Notes: generated by a model from the letters alone, not told the origin. A stretch of DNA of 64,000 bases from Silanimonas lenta DSM 16282 (GCF_000429065.1 NZ_AUBD01000001.1:186001-250000); one strand, 5' to 3'; shown: positions 1 through 12,038, numbered from the stretch's first letter. A program made the numbers and translations.

Positions 1-1204
1 TTGACGAGGAAGCTCTGGGCGACGACGACCTCGTCGCCTGTTTCCAGCCCCTCCAGCACTTCGACCCACTCGCCATCGCTCCGGCCCAGAAGCAGCGGCC
101 GGACCTCGTAGGTCTCGCCTACCCGCACGAAGGCCACCGTCCAGTCGCGGAAGCGTTGCAGGGCCGTGCGCGGGAGCCGCAGGCCCACTTCGTCGAGACG
201 GGTGGTGATGCGGGCCTCCACCGCCATGCCGGGCCGCCAGCGTGCATCGTCATTGTCGAAGGCCACGCGGGCGACCAGCCCCTGCGAGAGGGCATCGGTG
301 GCCGGCAGCAGGCGTTCGATGCGGGCTTCCACGGCATGGCCGTCGAGCAGGCGGCGCAAACGCACCGGCATGCCCGGCGCCACCGCGAGGGCATCGGCGC
401 CATGCAGGGGCAGATCGACCGCCAGCCGGCCAAGATCGGCGATCTCGAACAGGGGCTGGCCGTCGGTCTGCTGGCCGCGTTCGGCCATGCGCGCAAGCAC
501 TGTCCCCGCGATCGGGCTCCGTACGGCATAGGTGGAGAGGCTGGCCGCACTGTCCACCTGGGCCAGCACGGCGCCGCGGCGTACCCGGTCGCCCGGAGCG
601 GCTGCGAGGGAACGGAGCGTGCCCGGATACGGGGCTGCCACGATGGCGCGGCGCTCCGGCAGGAGTTCCACGCGCCCGGCACTGTCGAGCAGGCCGGCCA
701 CCACGCCCGGACCGACCGCCTGCACCCGGATGCCGGCCTCCTCGGCCAGGGCCGCCGGGATGCGGGTGCGACCCTCGAAGCTTTCGTACTGCCAGCGGGC
801 CGTGCGGCCGCGGGCGGAGGCCTCGAGGGTGACGATGAAGCTGTGCGGCTCCGGCACGGTTTCAGGGCCCACCAGGCGGTCTTCGGCAGGCTTCAGGACA
901 TGGGTCTCGACCCTGCCGCCCAGACGTTCCAGCCGAACCGTGACCCGGGCCTCGGCTGGCGGCACCGGTGTGCCGCCCACGCTCACCCAGGCGGCATAGC
1001 GCGGCGGCTGTCCCTGTTCCTCGATCGCCAGTTCCACGCTGAAGTCATGTTCGCGGTGCAGGCGCCGCCATGCGGCCCGCGTTCCTGCTCCACGGCCGGG
1101 TCATGCCCGTGGTCCGGTGCCTGCCTCTGGGGATCGCCCTCGCCACAGGCCGTGAGCAGGGCGAGGGAAAGCAACCATGGCAGGAGGATGTATCGACGGT
1201 TCAT
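1..1204 (-). pseudogene. RND efflux periplasmic adaptor (CzcB/CusB-like), frameshifted, 3' end outside window
   Basis: Membrane-fusion (adaptor) subunit of a heavy-metal-type RND efflux system, joining the inner-membrane pump to the TolC-like channel encoded just upstream. The ATG at 1204 overlaps the TolC stop codon as ATGA. The N-terminus is a lipoprotein signal with lipobox LTAC, followed by a His-rich linker (HGHD, GPHGG). Immediately after GPHGG, near 1061-1069, the reading frame must shift by one base: the starting frame stops at 983, whereas another frame runs open from about 1066 to base 1. That frame reads like an HlyD-family adaptor: HREHDFSVELAIEE, then a barrel-sandwich region and a DEVVVAQSFLV end. 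A single missing C (GGCGGC-GCC for GGC GGC CGC C) would restore the frame. The gene is either a true pseudogene or carries a base-calling error. The pump gene should lie to the left of the window. Confidence 0.75.
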
Positions 1205-2484
1205 TCGTGCTCTCCGTGCGCCATGACCGGGACCACCCAGCTCTCCGCGGTCAGGCGTTGCAGTTCGATGAGGGCCTGCTGCAGGGCCACCCGGGCCTCG
1301 AGCAGGGCAAGCCGGGCGGCCGTGACCTCGCTTTGCAGGGCGGCCCATTCCAGATAGCCGAGGGCTCCGGCCCGGTAGGCCCGCTCGGCACCGGCCGCGG
1401 CACGCTCGAGCCTCGGCAGCACGGCGCCTTCCAGGCGCTCGGCGCGCAGGCCCTGGGCCTCGACCTGCCACCAGGCTTCGGTGGCGGCCGCCTCCAGCGC
1501 CCGCGCGGCCGACTCTCGGGCCAGGACCAGCTCCGCCTGCAGGGCCCGGGCCTCGGCGATGGCCGGCTCGGCCCGGCGTGGGCTGCCCAGCGGGAGGCTC
1601 AGCGTGGCCACCAGCCCGGTATCTCCCTCGGCACGCAGATGCCGGAGACCGAGGCTCCAGGCCAGATCCGCCCGGGCGCTGCTGGCAGCGAGCCGGTGGC
1701 GGGCATCCTGCACCCGGGCCTCGTCGGCGAAGGCGAGCAGGCTAGGGTGCCGACCGATCTCGGCCCGTAGCGATTCGAGCGAAGGCAGGGTTGGGCGAGT
1801 GGCCGGGACGGCTTCCAGGACCGGCATCGCCCCGTCGGTGGTGTTCCCGCCCCAGAGCAGGGAGAGCCGATGCCAGGCCGCCCGCTGCCGCTGTGCCGAG
1901 GCGGCGAGTTCCGCCTCGGCCCGGGCCACCTCGGCCTCGGCGGCCAGGGCCGAGGCTTCGGGGCCGGCACCGGCAAGAAAGCGCTGGCGGGCTGCGCGGG
2001 CGATGCGCCGGCGTTCTTCCAGATCGGCTGCCATCAGGGGCTGGCGGGCTTGCAGGGCAGCCAGTTCGAGGTAGCGGCGGGTGGTTTCGGCGAACAGGTC
2101 GAGCTGGGCCGCAGCGCGCCGGGGGCTCAGGGCATCGAGGCGGGCGGCGGCGAGCGCGCGGCGTGCTTCGCGCTTGCCGCCACGTTCCAGCAGCCCCTCG
2201 AGGCTGAGGGTCAGCTCGGCGGAGCGGCCGGCCTGCAGGCGGCCACTGCCGAGGAAGTCGGCGAGTTCCGCCCGCACCGTCAGCGGCGGCACCAGGTCGG
2301 CGGCGCGGGCCTCGGCCGCCAGGGCATCCTGCTGCGGCAGGAAACGTTGCAGGTCGGGATGATCCGCGGCGACGCGCGCCTGCGCCTCGGCGAGGGTGAG
2401 AAAGGGGCGTTGCGGGGTGGCCAGGCAGGGAATGGCGGCCAGGGCCAGGGCCCCGGCTGCGAGCACAGCCAGACGGAAAGGCAT
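1201..2484 (-). CDS. TolC-family outer membrane efflux protein (CzcC-like)
   Basis: Outer-membrane channel of a tripartite RND exporter, 427 residues, the usual size for CzcC/CusC-type proteins. Residues 1-22 form a cleavable signal peptide ending in a Leu/Ala-rich stretch. The rest is Ala/Leu/Glu/Arg-rich helix typical of the TolC coiled-coil tunnel, with two similar halves (AEAQARVAADHP near the N-terminus and AEIGRHPSLLAFADEARV midway). No lipobox Cys is seen at the expected place, so it is probably not acylated, unlike many relatives. It sits between a small His-containing protein and the adaptor lipoprotein, with a 4-base overlap to the latter, indicating one operon. The substrate is inferred to be a divalent metal from the neighbours and is not shown by this protein itself. 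Confidence 0.88.
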   Translation of the reverse strand: MPFRLAVLAAGALALAAIPCLATPQRPFLTLAEAQARVAADHPDLQRFLPQQDALAAEARAADLVPPLTVRAELADFLGSGRLQAGRSAELTLSLEGLLERGGKREARRALAAARLDALSPRRAAAQLDLFAETTRRYLELAALQARQPLMAADLEERRRIARAARQRFLAGAGPEASALAAEAEVARAEAELAASAQRQRAAWHRLSLLWGGNTTDGAMPVLEAVPATRPTLPSLESLRAEIGRHPSLLAFADEARVQDARHRLAASSARADLAWSLGLRHLRAEGDTGLVATLSLPLGSPRRAEPAIAEARALQAELVLARESAARALEAAATEAWWQVEAQGLRAERLEGAVLPRLERAAAGAERAYRAGALGYLEWAALQSEVTAARLALLEARVALQQALIELQRLTAESWVVPVMAHGEHE

Positions 2485-2544
2485 GGGGAGACTCCGATGA
2501 TCCGGGAGACAGGAAGGGCCGCGGAAGCGGCGTGCTCTCGAGGA

Positions 2545-2925
2545 TCAGCGGATCGGCGGGCGGAACGGCGAGGAGGCGCGGTGCGGCAGGGCGCGGCCGG
2601 AGTGCTCGGGGAAGGCCGGAGCCGGCAGGGCGCTGGCCAGCGCCGGCATGCGGGACGGCAGCCAGGCGAAGACGAGGCCGCAGGCCTGGAGGCCATGGGC
2701 GAGTTCATGCACCCAGTGGTCGAAGCCGGAGGGATGGACCGGCGCCGCCTCGGCAGCGTGGGCATGTTCCGGCGTTTCCACCGCAGCCCTGCCCTGCCCT
2801 GCGGCATCGAGCGCATGGAGCGCGGCATGGGAGTCGGCCAGTGCGGTCAGGGCGGGCACGAGGGCCAGCCACACGGCGAGCAGGGCCGTGAAAAGCGGCA
2901 GGCAGCGGGACGCACCGGAGGACAT
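2545..2925 (-). CDS. small His-containing exported or membrane protein at the head of the metal-efflux operon
   Basis: A 126-residue protein of no firmly recognised family. It has a strongly hydrophobic segment at residues 8-30 (signal peptide or single membrane anchor), then a stretch with repeated His (HAHAAEAAPVH, HWVHELAHG) and a second hydrophobic stretch (LQACGLVFAWLP). Small His-rich proteins of similar size and layout often precede czc/cus-type operons (CzcI-like) and are thought to bind or sense periplasmic metal. Sixty bases separate its stop from the TolC gene, on the same strand, so co-transcription is likely. The CzcI comparison rests on context and composition rather than a clear motif. 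Confidence 0.6.
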   Translation of the reverse strand: MSSGASRCLPLFTALLAVWLALVPALTALADSHAALHALDAAGQGRAAVETPEHAHAAEAAPVHPSGFDHWVHELAHGLQACGLVFAWLPSRMPALASALPAPAFPEHSGRALPHRASSPFRPPIR

Positions 2926-2971
2926 GCGCCGCAGGATAGCAGGCCGCGGGCCGGCCGGAAGCGCTCCTGCC

Positions 2972-5905
2972 TCAACTCTCGACGCGGTTGCGCCCGCCGC
3001 GCTTCGCGGCGTACAGGCGTTCGTCGGCCCGGTAGATCATGCGTTCGTGGTGGGTGTAGCCGGTGCGGCTCGCCAGCCCGATGCTGGCCGAGGGCCGGTA
3101 GCCGGGGGCGAAGTCCGAGGTGTCGATGGCCTCGATCCGCCGGCGGATGCGTTCGGCGGTATCGGTGGCCTGCTCCAGCGTGGCATCCACGAACAGCAGG
3201 GCGAATTCCTCGCCGCCCCAGCGGGCCAGAGGATGTTCGCCCCCCATCACCTCGACCATCACCTTCGCCACCTCCTGCAGCAGGCGGTCGCCGGCGGCAT
3301 GCGAGAAGCTGTCGTTGACGGTCTTGAAGTGGTCGAGATCGAGCAGGCCGAGGCAGAGGGGCTTGCCGTCGCGGCAGGCCTCGGCAAAGGCATCGGCGAG
3401 GCGTTCCTCCATGTGCCGGCGGTTCGGCAGTCCGGTCAGGGCATCGGTACGGGCCTGCAGCTCATAGGCGCTGCTCTGCCGCCGCACCTGCTCGGCCAGA
3501 CGCTCGAGTTCGAGGTTCTTTTCCACCAGCGCCTGGGTGCGCTCGTCCACCAGGCGGCGTAGCTGCTGCTCGCGGGCCCGCAGGGCGTCCACCCGCATCG
3601 CGTACAGGGCGTACAGGGCGAGGGCGGCGAGGATGGCCGAGAGCACCAGGAACAGGGGCTGCTGCCAGAAGCGGGGCTTCACCTCCAGGTCGAAGCCGAC
3701 GATCTCGCTGGCGGTGCCGCTGCCGCGCGTCTCGGCGCCCACCTCGAACCGGTACTTGCCGGGTGGCAGGCGGTTGAAGCGCGCCAGGCGCACAGCACCG
3801 CTGTCGGTCCAGGCATCGTCGAAGCCGAGCAGCCGGTAGCGGTAACGGATCTGCTCCGGCATGCGGTAGCTCAGGCTGGCGAACTCCACGTCCAGCCGGC
3901 TCTCGCCCGGCGCCAGTACCACCCGCTCCCCGGGCGGACGCTCGCGGCCATCGACGCGCAGGCGCTCCAGGATCACCGGCGGCGGCGCCCGCTGGTAGCG
4001 GGCGAGCTGGTCGGGCTGCACCACCGAGACGCCGCGTGCGGTGGCCACCCACAGGCTGCCATCGAAGGCCCGCAGCGCGGCTGGGCCGGCGCCGCCGTTG
4101 CACTGCGCGCTGGCAAGGCCGTCGGCCTCGGCGAAGCTCAGCGCTTCCAGGCGTTCGAGGCTGCCGGCCAGCACCTGCTCCACCTGCTGGCGCTGCAGGC
4201 GGATGACCCCGCGGTTCGAGGTGAGCCAGAGGTTGCCGTAGCCGTCTTCCACCACCTGGAAGACCGTGGCCACCGGCAGGCCATTGCGCACGCCCACGCC
4301 GGCGAGCCGGCCGTCCTTCAGGCGCAGAAGCCCGCGGTCGGTGGCCAGCCACAGGGCGCCCTCGGCGTCCTCGTGCAGGCCGAACACGTCCTCGGCATCG
4401 AACAGGCTGCGCACCGGGATCGGACGGAAGCCCTCGCCCTCGCGTACCGCGAGGCCGTTCGAAGTGCCCACCCAGAGCCGGCCATCGCGCGACTGCAGCA
4501 GGCTGACGATGAAGGCGCTGGGCAGGCCCTCCTCCTCGCCGAAGCGGCGGACCGGCTCGCCGGGGCGGCGGCGGAACAGGCCGGTGCTGGTGCCGATCCA
4601 CAGGTCGCCGTTGTCGGCCTCGTGGATGGCACGCACCTGCAGGCCGCTCAGGCCTTCGCGTTCGCCCAGGTGCTCCGTCACCACGCCGTCGCGCAGCCGG
4701 TAGAGGCCCCGGGAATACATGCCCACCCAGACCTCGCCGGCCTTGCCATGGGCAAGGCTCAGCACCGCCTCGGTGCCGATGCCGCCCGGTTCACGCGTCA
4801 CCGGGGTGATGCGCCCGTCCTGCCAGCGGTCGAGCCCGCCGCTGTTGCCGATCAGGATGCTGCCGTCGGGCAGCTGCAGCAGGGCGCGCACGTAGTTGTC
4901 GGCCAGGCCCTGGTAGGTGTCGTAGCTGCCGAACGGGGTGTCGGCGAAACGCAGTAGGCCGGCATTGGTGCCCACCCAGATCGAGCCTTCGCGGTCGACG
5001 AACAGGGCTGGCACGCGGTTATTGGGCAGGCCGCCTGCCCGGCTGAAGCGCTCGAGGCCCTGCGGGGTGGCGCGGAACAGGCCGCGGTTCACCGTGCCCA
5101 CGATCAAGTTGCCTTGCGGATCGAAGGCCAGGCTGGCCACCGCATCGTCTGGGAAGCCGGCTTCGTGCGGACGGAACTCGGCATTGCGGCCGCGGAACAC
5201 TCCGCGGTGGGTGCCGATCACCAGCCCGCCGTCGCGGGCACCGAGGATGGCGTACACAGCGCCGGACGGCATGCCGTCCGCGTCGTCGAAGGTACGCACC
5301 CGGTCGTTCTCGATCCGTACCAGTCCCCGGCTGCTGCCGGCCCACACCACGTCATCGACATCGATGTGGAGCGCGAACATCTGGTTCGAGGGCAGGCCAT
5401 CGGCCTCGGTGAAGCGGCGCACGGCCCCGTCGGCATCGATCCGCACCAGTCCCTGGGTTTCGTGCGCTACCCATAGCCGACCGTTACGGTCGAGCTCGGC
5501 GCGCATGGTCTCTTCTTGCGCCAGGCCCTGGGCTACGCCGACGCGGCTCCAGCGGCCTTCGCGCAGTAGCATCACTCCGCCCCGGGAGGTGGCCACCACC
5601 AGGCTGCCCGGCTGACGCGCCGAGACCGCGCGGATGCCTTGGTCGGTGAAGGCCTCGACGTTGTGCGGCCCGAACAGATCGAAGTCCTGGCCGTTGTGGC
5701 GCACCAGGCCTTCCCAGGTAGCGAGCCAGAGATAGCCCTCATCGGACTGGGTGATGTCGTTGACCTGGTTGTGCGGTAGGCCGTTGCGGGTGGTCCAGAC
5801 GTCGCGGGCGTGCGAGGCGAGCGGCTTGGTCTCGAGCGCGACGGCCGGCAGGGCGAGGAGCAGCAGGAGCAGGAACGCGGAAAAGCGAGCGGAGCGCCGT
5901 GCCAT
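2972..5905 (-). CDS. propeller-sensor diguanylate cyclase (Reg_prop / Y_Y_Y / GGDEF)
   Basis: Inner-membrane sensor that should make cyclic-di-GMP from two GTP. The 977 residues are a signal peptide (1-24); a large periplasmic beta-propeller built from repeats of the type GLP-N-V-ALFVD-GSIWVGT up to about residue 650; a Y_Y_Y immunoglobulin-like domain (YRYRLLGFDDAW ... LPPGKYRFEVGA); one membrane helix (PLFLVLSAILAALALYALYA); a short coiled coil; and a C-terminal GGDEF domain starting at DALTGLPNRR. The active-site loop is GGEEF at 897-901, a competent variant. The RxxD inhibitory I-site normally just before it is absent (the sequence reads GGEHPLARW), so product inhibition at that site is not expected. 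Only 16 bases separate it from the upstream oligoribonuclease gene, implying one transcript. The ligand is unknown; propellers of this class often respond to oligosaccharides. Confidence 0.92.
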   Translation of the reverse strand: MARRSARFSAFLLLLLLALPAVALETKPLASHARDVWTTRNGLPHNQVNDITQSDEGYLWLATWEGLVRHNGQDFDLFGPHNVEAFTDQGIRAVSARQPGSLVVATSRGGVMLLREGRWSRVGVAQGLAQEETMRAELDRNGRLWVAHETQGLVRIDADGAVRRFTEADGLPSNQMFALHIDVDDVVWAGSSRGLVRIENDRVRTFDDADGMPSGAVYAILGARDGGLVIGTHRGVFRGRNAEFRPHEAGFPDDAVASLAFDPQGNLIVGTVNRGLFRATPQGLERFSRAGGLPNNRVPALFVDREGSIWVGTNAGLLRFADTPFGSYDTYQGLADNYVRALLQLPDGSILIGNSGGLDRWQDGRITPVTREPGGIGTEAVLSLAHGKAGEVWVGMYSRGLYRLRDGVVTEHLGEREGLSGLQVRAIHEADNGDLWIGTSTGLFRRRPGEPVRRFGEEEGLPSAFIVSLLQSRDGRLWVGTSNGLAVREGEGFRPIPVRSLFDAEDVFGLHEDAEGALWLATDRGLLRLKDGRLAGVGVRNGLPVATVFQVVEDGYGNLWLTSNRGVIRLQRQQVEQVLAGSLERLEALSFAEADGLASAQCNGGAGPAALRAFDGSLWVATARGVSVVQPDQLARYQRAPPPVILERLRVDGRERPPGERVVLAPGESRLDVEFASLSYRMPEQIRYRYRLLGFDDAWTDSGAVRLARFNRLPPGKYRFEVGAETRGSGTASEIVGFDLEVKPRFWQQPLFLVLSAILAALALYALYAMRVDALRAREQQLRRLVDERTQALVEKNLELERLAEQVRRQSSAYELQARTDALTGLPNRRHMEERLADAFAEACRDGKPLCLGLLDLDHFKTVNDSFSHAAGDRLLQEVAKVMVEVMGGEHPLARWGGEEFALLFVDATLEQATDTAERIRRRIEAIDTSDFAPGYRPSASIGLASRTGYTHHERMIYRADERLYAAKRGGRNRVES

Positions 5906-5921
5906 GCCGATGTCGTTCCCT

Positions 5922-6491
5922 TCAGTCGGGGTGGCCGCCCAATGCGCCCATGTGACGCCGATAGTGCCTGAGTTCCTCGATGGATTCGCGCACGTCGGCG
6001 AGCGCCGTGTGCGCGCCCTGCTTCTTCACGCCTTCCACCACCGCCGGCGCCCAGCGCCGGGCCAGTTCCTTGACCGTGGAGACGTCGAGGTTGCGGTAAT
6101 GGAACCAGCGCTCCAGCCGTGGCATCAGACGGGCCAGGAAACGGCGGTCTTGGCAGATGGAATTGCCGCAGATCGGCGACTTGCCGGCCGGCACCCAGCG
6201 CGAGAGGAAGTCACAGGTCAGAGCCTCGGCCTCGGCGAGCGATACCCGGCTTTCCAGCACCCGCTGCCACAGCCCGGACTTGCGGTGGGTATTGCGGTTC
6301 CACTCGTCCATCGCCTCGAGCACGGTAAGCGGGTGGTGGATGGCGAGTTCCGGCCCCTCGGCGAGGATGTTGAGGTCGTGGTCGGTCACCACGGTGGCGA
6401 TCTCGAGGATCGAGTCGGTGGCCGGGTCGAGGCCGGTCATCTCGAGATCGACCCAGATGAGTCGGGCGTCGTCGGCAGGGGCGCTGGTCAT
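5922..6491 (-). CDS. orn: oligoribonuclease
   Basis: 3'-5' exoribonuclease that finishes RNA decay by cleaving 2-5-nucleotide RNAs and hydrolyses pGpG, the linear breakdown product of cyclic-di-GMP. The DEDDh catalytic set is visible: DLEMTGLD at the N-terminus (first Asp and Glu) and [14 protein letters not shown] near the C-terminus (His and last Asp). The ATG at 6491 gives 189 residues, the family length; the frame stays open upstream but the extra sequence has no Orn similarity. TACACT at 6498-6503 could be a -10 element placed so that transcription starts at or next to the ATG, though no -35 match accompanies it. It is followed closely by the diguanylate cyclase gene. Confidence 0.95.
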   Translation of the reverse strand: MTSAPADDARLIWVDLEMTGLDPATDSILEIATVVTDHDLNILAEGPELAIHHPLTVLEAMDEWNRNTHRKSGLWQRVLESRVSLAEAEALTCDFLSRWVPAGKSPICGNSICQDRRFLARLMPRLERWFHYRNLDVSTVKELARRWAPAVVEGVKKQGAHTALADVRESIEELRHYRRHMGALGGHPD

Positions 6492-6651
6492 CGCGGCAGT
6501 GTAGCGGTCCTGCCCGGTGCCGGGGTGGCCGGCGCTCTGCCGCAGGCGGGCCGGTTCCCGCCGCCCGTCGGCGCTTCCCGGGCAGGCCGGCTTTCCCGCC
6601 GAGGCGGCGAGCGGCGATGATGCGGGCCGTGCCACTTCCGAGGACGGCTGC

Positions 6652-7104
6652 ATGCCCCACCCCCTCGCCCACCCCGGCGTGATCAGCGCCATGCTCGCTC
6701 CGGCCCTGCTGATGGCGGCCACCGGTTCGCTGCTGATCTCGGCCAATGCCCGGCTGGCGCGGGTAGTGGACCGTCTGCGGGCCTTGCTCGCCATCGAGGG
6801 TACGACCGGCTGGGACGCGGCCCGCGAGCGCGCCCTCGCCGAGCATCGCCGCCGTGCCGCGCTGGTGCTGCGGGCCTGTCGCCTGCTCTACCTGGCGCTG
6901 GGCTGCTTCGTCGGCACCAGCCTGGCCCTGGCGGCCGATGCCCTGTTCGCCGGCCGTTTCGGCATCCTCGCCACGGCCGTGGCCCTGCTCGGCACGCTCT
7001 GCCTGCTGCTCGCCAGCGCGGCGATGGGCCTGGAAGTGAGCCTTGCCGTGCGCAGCCTGGATGCCGAACTCGACGAGGCCGAGGCGCGGCGGCGGGCGCC
7101 CTGA
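6652..7104 (+). CDS. DUF2721 family membrane protein
   Basis: Uncharacterised inner-membrane protein of 150 residues with three hydrophobic segments: [20 protein letters not shown] near the N-terminus, and [18 protein letters not shown] and [20 protein letters not shown] in the second half. Between them lies a basic cytoplasmic-looking loop containing [14 protein letters not shown], a signature of DUF2721 proteins. The start at 6652 is chosen because GAGGA lies seven bases upstream and the family begins with a [13 protein letters not shown]-type segment. It stands alone on the plus strand, divergent from orn and convergent with tadA. No function can be inferred. Confidence 0.8.
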   Translation: MPHPLAHPGVISAMLAPALLMAATGSLLISANARLARVVDRLRALLAIEGTTGWDAARERALAEHRRRAALVLRACRLLYLALGCFVGTSLALAADALFAGRFGILATAVALLGTLCLLLASAAMGLEVSLAVRSLDAELDEAEARRRAP

Positions 7105-7122
7105 GCCGGCGCGCTCCCGGTT

Positions 7123-9167
<2,045 letters not shown>

Positions 9168-9200
9168 GCGGAGGGCGGCTCGGCAGCGGGGCTCGGGGGA

Positions 9201-10655
9201 TCACTGCCGGTAATTCGGCGGTTCCTTGGTGATCTGCACGTCGTGCACGTGAGCTTCGCGGGTGCCGGCATTGGTCACGCGCACGAAGCTCGGCCGGGTG
9301 CGCATCTCCTCGATGCTGGCGCAGCCGACATAGCCCATCGAGGCGCGCAGACCGCCAGCGAGCTGGTGCACCACGTTGGCCAGTGGGCCGCGGTAGGGCA
9401 CGCGGCCCTCGATGCCTTCCGGCACCAGCTTGTCGGCATCGGAGGCATCCTGGAAGTAACGGTCCTTGCTGCCCTGCTGCATGGCGCCGAGGCTGCCCAT
9501 GCCGCGGTAGCTCTTGTAGCTGCGGCCCTGGAACAGCTCGATCTCGCCCGGCGATTCCTCGGTGCCGGCGAACAGGCCGCCGATCATCACGCTGGAGGCG
9601 CCGGCGGCGATGGCCTTGGCGATGTCGCCCGAATAGCGGATGCCGCCATCGGCGATCAGCGGGATGCGGCCCTTGAGCGCATCGGCCACCATGCCCACCG
9701 CGGTCACCTGCGGCACGCCCACGCCGGCGACGATGCGGGTGGTGCAGATCGAGCCCGGGCCCACGCCCACCTTCACCGCATCGGCGCCCGCGGCCTCGAG
9801 GGCCAGCGCCGCCTCGCCGGTGACGATGTTGCCGCCGATGACCTGCAGGTTCGGGAAGTGCTTCTTCACCCAGGCCACGCGGTCGAGCACGCCCTGGGAA
9901 TGGCCATGCGCGGTATCGACCACGATCACGTCCACGCCGGCGGCGACCAGGGCTTCGACCCGCGCCTCGGTGTCCCCGCCCACGCCCACCGCGGCACCGA
10001 CCACCAGGCGCTCGCTGCTGTCCTTGGCGGCATCCGGGTTGTCACGCGCTTTCTGAATGTCCTTGACGGTGATCAGTCCGCGCAGGGCGAACTGGTCGTC
10101 GACCACCAACACCTTCTCGATGCGGTGCTGGTGCAGCTTGGCCAGTACTTCCTCGTCGCTGGCGCCCTCGCGCACCGTCACCAGACGGTCGCGGCCGGTC
10201 ATGATGCTGCTCACCGGGGCGTCGAGGTGCTTCTCGAAGCGCATGTCGCGTCCGGTGACGATGCCCACCAGCTGGCCGTCGGCCACCACCGGCACGCCGG
10301 AGATGCGTCGGGCCCGGGTGAGCTTGAGCACCTCGCCCACCGAAGTATCGGGCGAGACGGTGAAGGGCTCGCGGATCACTCCGGCCTCGAACTTCTTCAC
10401 CTCGGCCACCTCAGCGGCCTGGCGTTCGAGGCTCATATTCTTGTGGATGATGGCGATGCCGCCGAGCTGGGCCATGGCGATGGCCAGCCTGGCCTCGGAC
10501 ACGGTGTCCATGGCGGCGGCGACGATCGGCAGGTTCAGCTCGAGGCCCCGGGTGAGGCGGGTCTTGAGGGAGACGTCCTTCGGCAGTACCGCAGAATGGG
10601 CCGGGATCAGGGAGACGTCGTCGAAGGTGAGGGCTTCCGCCTGGATGCGCAGCAT
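9201..10655 (-). CDS. guaB: inosine-5'-monophosphate dehydrogenase
   Basis: NAD-dependent oxidation of IMP to XMP, the committed step to GMP. The ATG at 10655 gives 484 residues starting [16 protein letters not shown], the conserved IMPDH start; ten further in-frame residues upstream are not family-like. The TIM barrel is interrupted by a pair of CBS domains at about 95-205. The active-site Cys304 lies in [11 protein letters not shown], and the flap ([16 protein letters not shown]) is present. A possible -10 element TAGAAT lies at 10684-10689 on the minus strand without a good -35, so guaB may have its own promoter in the 99-base gap after the TRAP genes. Confidence 0.97.
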   Translation of the reverse strand: MLRIQAEALTFDDVSLIPAHSAVLPKDVSLKTRLTRGLELNLPIVAAAMDTVSEARLAIAMAQLGGIAIIHKNMSLERQAAEVAEVKKFEAGVIREPFTVSPDTSVGEVLKLTRARRISGVPVVADGQLVGIVTGRDMRFEKHLDAPVSSIMTGRDRLVTVREGASDEEVLAKLHQHRIEKVLVVDDQFALRGLITVKDIQKARDNPDAAKDSSERLVVGAAVGVGGDTEARVEALVAAGVDVIVVDTAHGHSQGVLDRVAWVKKHFPNLQVIGGNIVTGEAALALEAAGADAVKVGVGPGSICTTRIVAGVGVPQVTAVGMVADALKGRIPLIADGGIRYSGDIAKAIAAGASSVMIGGLFAGTEESPGEIELFQGRSYKSYRGMGSLGAMQQGSKDRYFQDASDADKLVPEGIEGRVPYRGPLANVVHQLAGGLRASMGYVGCASIEEMRTRPSFVRVTNAGTREAHVHDVQITKEPPNYRQ

Positions 10656-10754
10656 GGACTGCTCCGGAACTGGGGAGCGCGACATTCTACCCGTTCCCTG
10701 CCCTGCCCCGCTGGCCGCCGGCGGGACGGCCGCGGCGGACGGGTTGCCCGGGCT

Positions 10755-12038
10755 TCAGCCCGCCAGCAGGGCGAGCGAGAGGCCGGGCCACCAGGTGATG
10801 AGCAGCACCGTGGCCCCCAGCAGCAGCAGGAAGGGCAGCGTGGCACGGACTAGGGTGGTGACCGGCTGCTGGAAGCGGTAGGCGGCGATGAACAGGTTCA
10901 TGCCCACCGGGGGGGTGAAATAGCCGATCTGCAGGTTGGCCAGCATGACCACCCCGAGGTGGGCCGGGTGCACCCCGAACTGGGCGGCAAGGGGCATCAG
11001 CAGCGGGGTCAGGATGACGATGGCGGAGAAGATGTCCACCAGCATGCCGACCACCAGCAGAAACAGGTTGAGCAGCAGCAGGAACTCCAGCGGGCTGTCG
11101 ACGTAGGCGCTAACGAAGGCGTACAGGCGCCCGGGCACGTCCTGGTCGATGAACCAGTTCGACAGCGCCCGGGCGGCGCCGAGGATGAGCAGGATGGCGC
11201 CGACCATGCGCATGGCCTCGGCCATCACCCCGGGCAGCTGGTGGAAACCGATCTCCCGGCGCACGAGCACCGTCACCACGAGCACGTAGGCCGCGGTGAG
11301 CGCGGCCACCTCGCTCACCGCCAGCACGCCCTGGTAGACCGCGGTGAGCACGATCAGCGGCAGGGGCAGTTCCCAGCGCGCTTCCCACAGGGCGGCCCGG
11401 AGCTCGCCGGCATCGAAGCCCTGCGGCGGTGCCGGTACCGAGCGCCCCACCCACATGGCATGGGCCGAGAGCACGAGCAGCATCAGCAAGCCTGGCAGCA
11501 GGCCGGCGAGGAAGAGATCAGGGATGCTGACCCCGGGATCGCCAGCGATCGGCCCGGCCACGAAGCCATAGAGGATGAGCGGCAGCGAGGGGGCGAACAG
11601 CAGGCCGAGGCTGCCGCCTGCGGTCACGAGGCCGAGGCTGTAGGCCTTCGGATAGCCTGCCGCCACCAGGGCCGGGAACAGCAGGGCGCCCATGGCCACC
11701 ACGGTGACCCCCGAGGCGCCGGTGAAGGCGGTGAAGAAGGCGCAGGCGACGATGGCGACGATGGCCAGCCCGCCGGGCAGGCCGCCGAGCAGCGCATTCG
11801 ACAGACGCACCAGCCGGCGCGGGGCCTGGCTTTCGCTCAGCAGGTAGCCGGCCAGGGTGAACAGCGGGATGGCGATCAGGCCCGGCATGTCGCCAAGGCC
11901 GTAGAACTCGGTGAGCGCCGCCTCCCCGTAGCCGGCAGCCTGCAGGCCGACCAGGGCGATGCCGAGGATCACCGCGAACAGCGGCATGCCCAGCGCGGCG
12001 AGCAGGAGCAGCAGGCCGAGCTGCAGTTCCAGGCTCAT
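10755..12038 (-). CDS. TRAP transporter large permease (DctM-like)
   Basis: Large membrane subunit of a tripartite ATP-independent periplasmic (TRAP) importer, which uses an ion gradient to take up a solute delivered by the DctP protein. It has 427 residues with about a dozen hydrophobic segments. Family features include the IPLFTLAGYLLSES and FTAFTGASGVTVVAMG stretches in the first half and the TPLLMPLAAQFGVHPAHLGV, YFTPPVGMNLF region near the C-terminus. The ATG at 12038 overlaps the DctQ stop codon by four bases, the usual translational coupling. The substrate cannot be read from the sequence. Confidence 0.93.
   Translation of the reverse strand: MSLELQLGLLLLLAALGMPLFAVILGIALVGLQAAGYGEAALTEFYGLGDMPGLIAIPLFTLAGYLLSESQAPRRLVRLSNALLGGLPGGLAIVAIVACAFFTAFTGASGVTVVAMGALLFPALVAAGYPKAYSLGLVTAGGSLGLLFAPSLPLILYGFVAGPIAGDPGVSIPDLFLAGLLPGLLMLLVLSAHAMWVGRSVPAPPQGFDAGELRAALWEARWELPLPLIVLTAVYQGVLAVSEVAALTAAYVLVVTVLVRREIGFHQLPGVMAEAMRMVGAILLILGAARALSNWFIDQDVPGRLYAFVSAYVDSPLEFLLLLNLFLLVVGMLVDIFSAIVILTPLLMPLAAQFGVHPAHLGVVMLANLQIGYFTPPVGMNLFIAAYRFQQPVTTLVRATLPFLLLLGATVLLITWWPGLSLALLAG

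Noticed and set aside
6498-6503. Leaderless transcription of orn from TACACT.
   Set aside because: Spacing is suggestive but no -35 element is found and TACACT matches only four of six bases, so I mention it in the gene entry without listing it as a promoter.
10684-10689. TAGAAT as the -10 of guaB.
   Set aside because: No -35-like sequence at 16-19 bases; kept only as a remark in the guaB entry.
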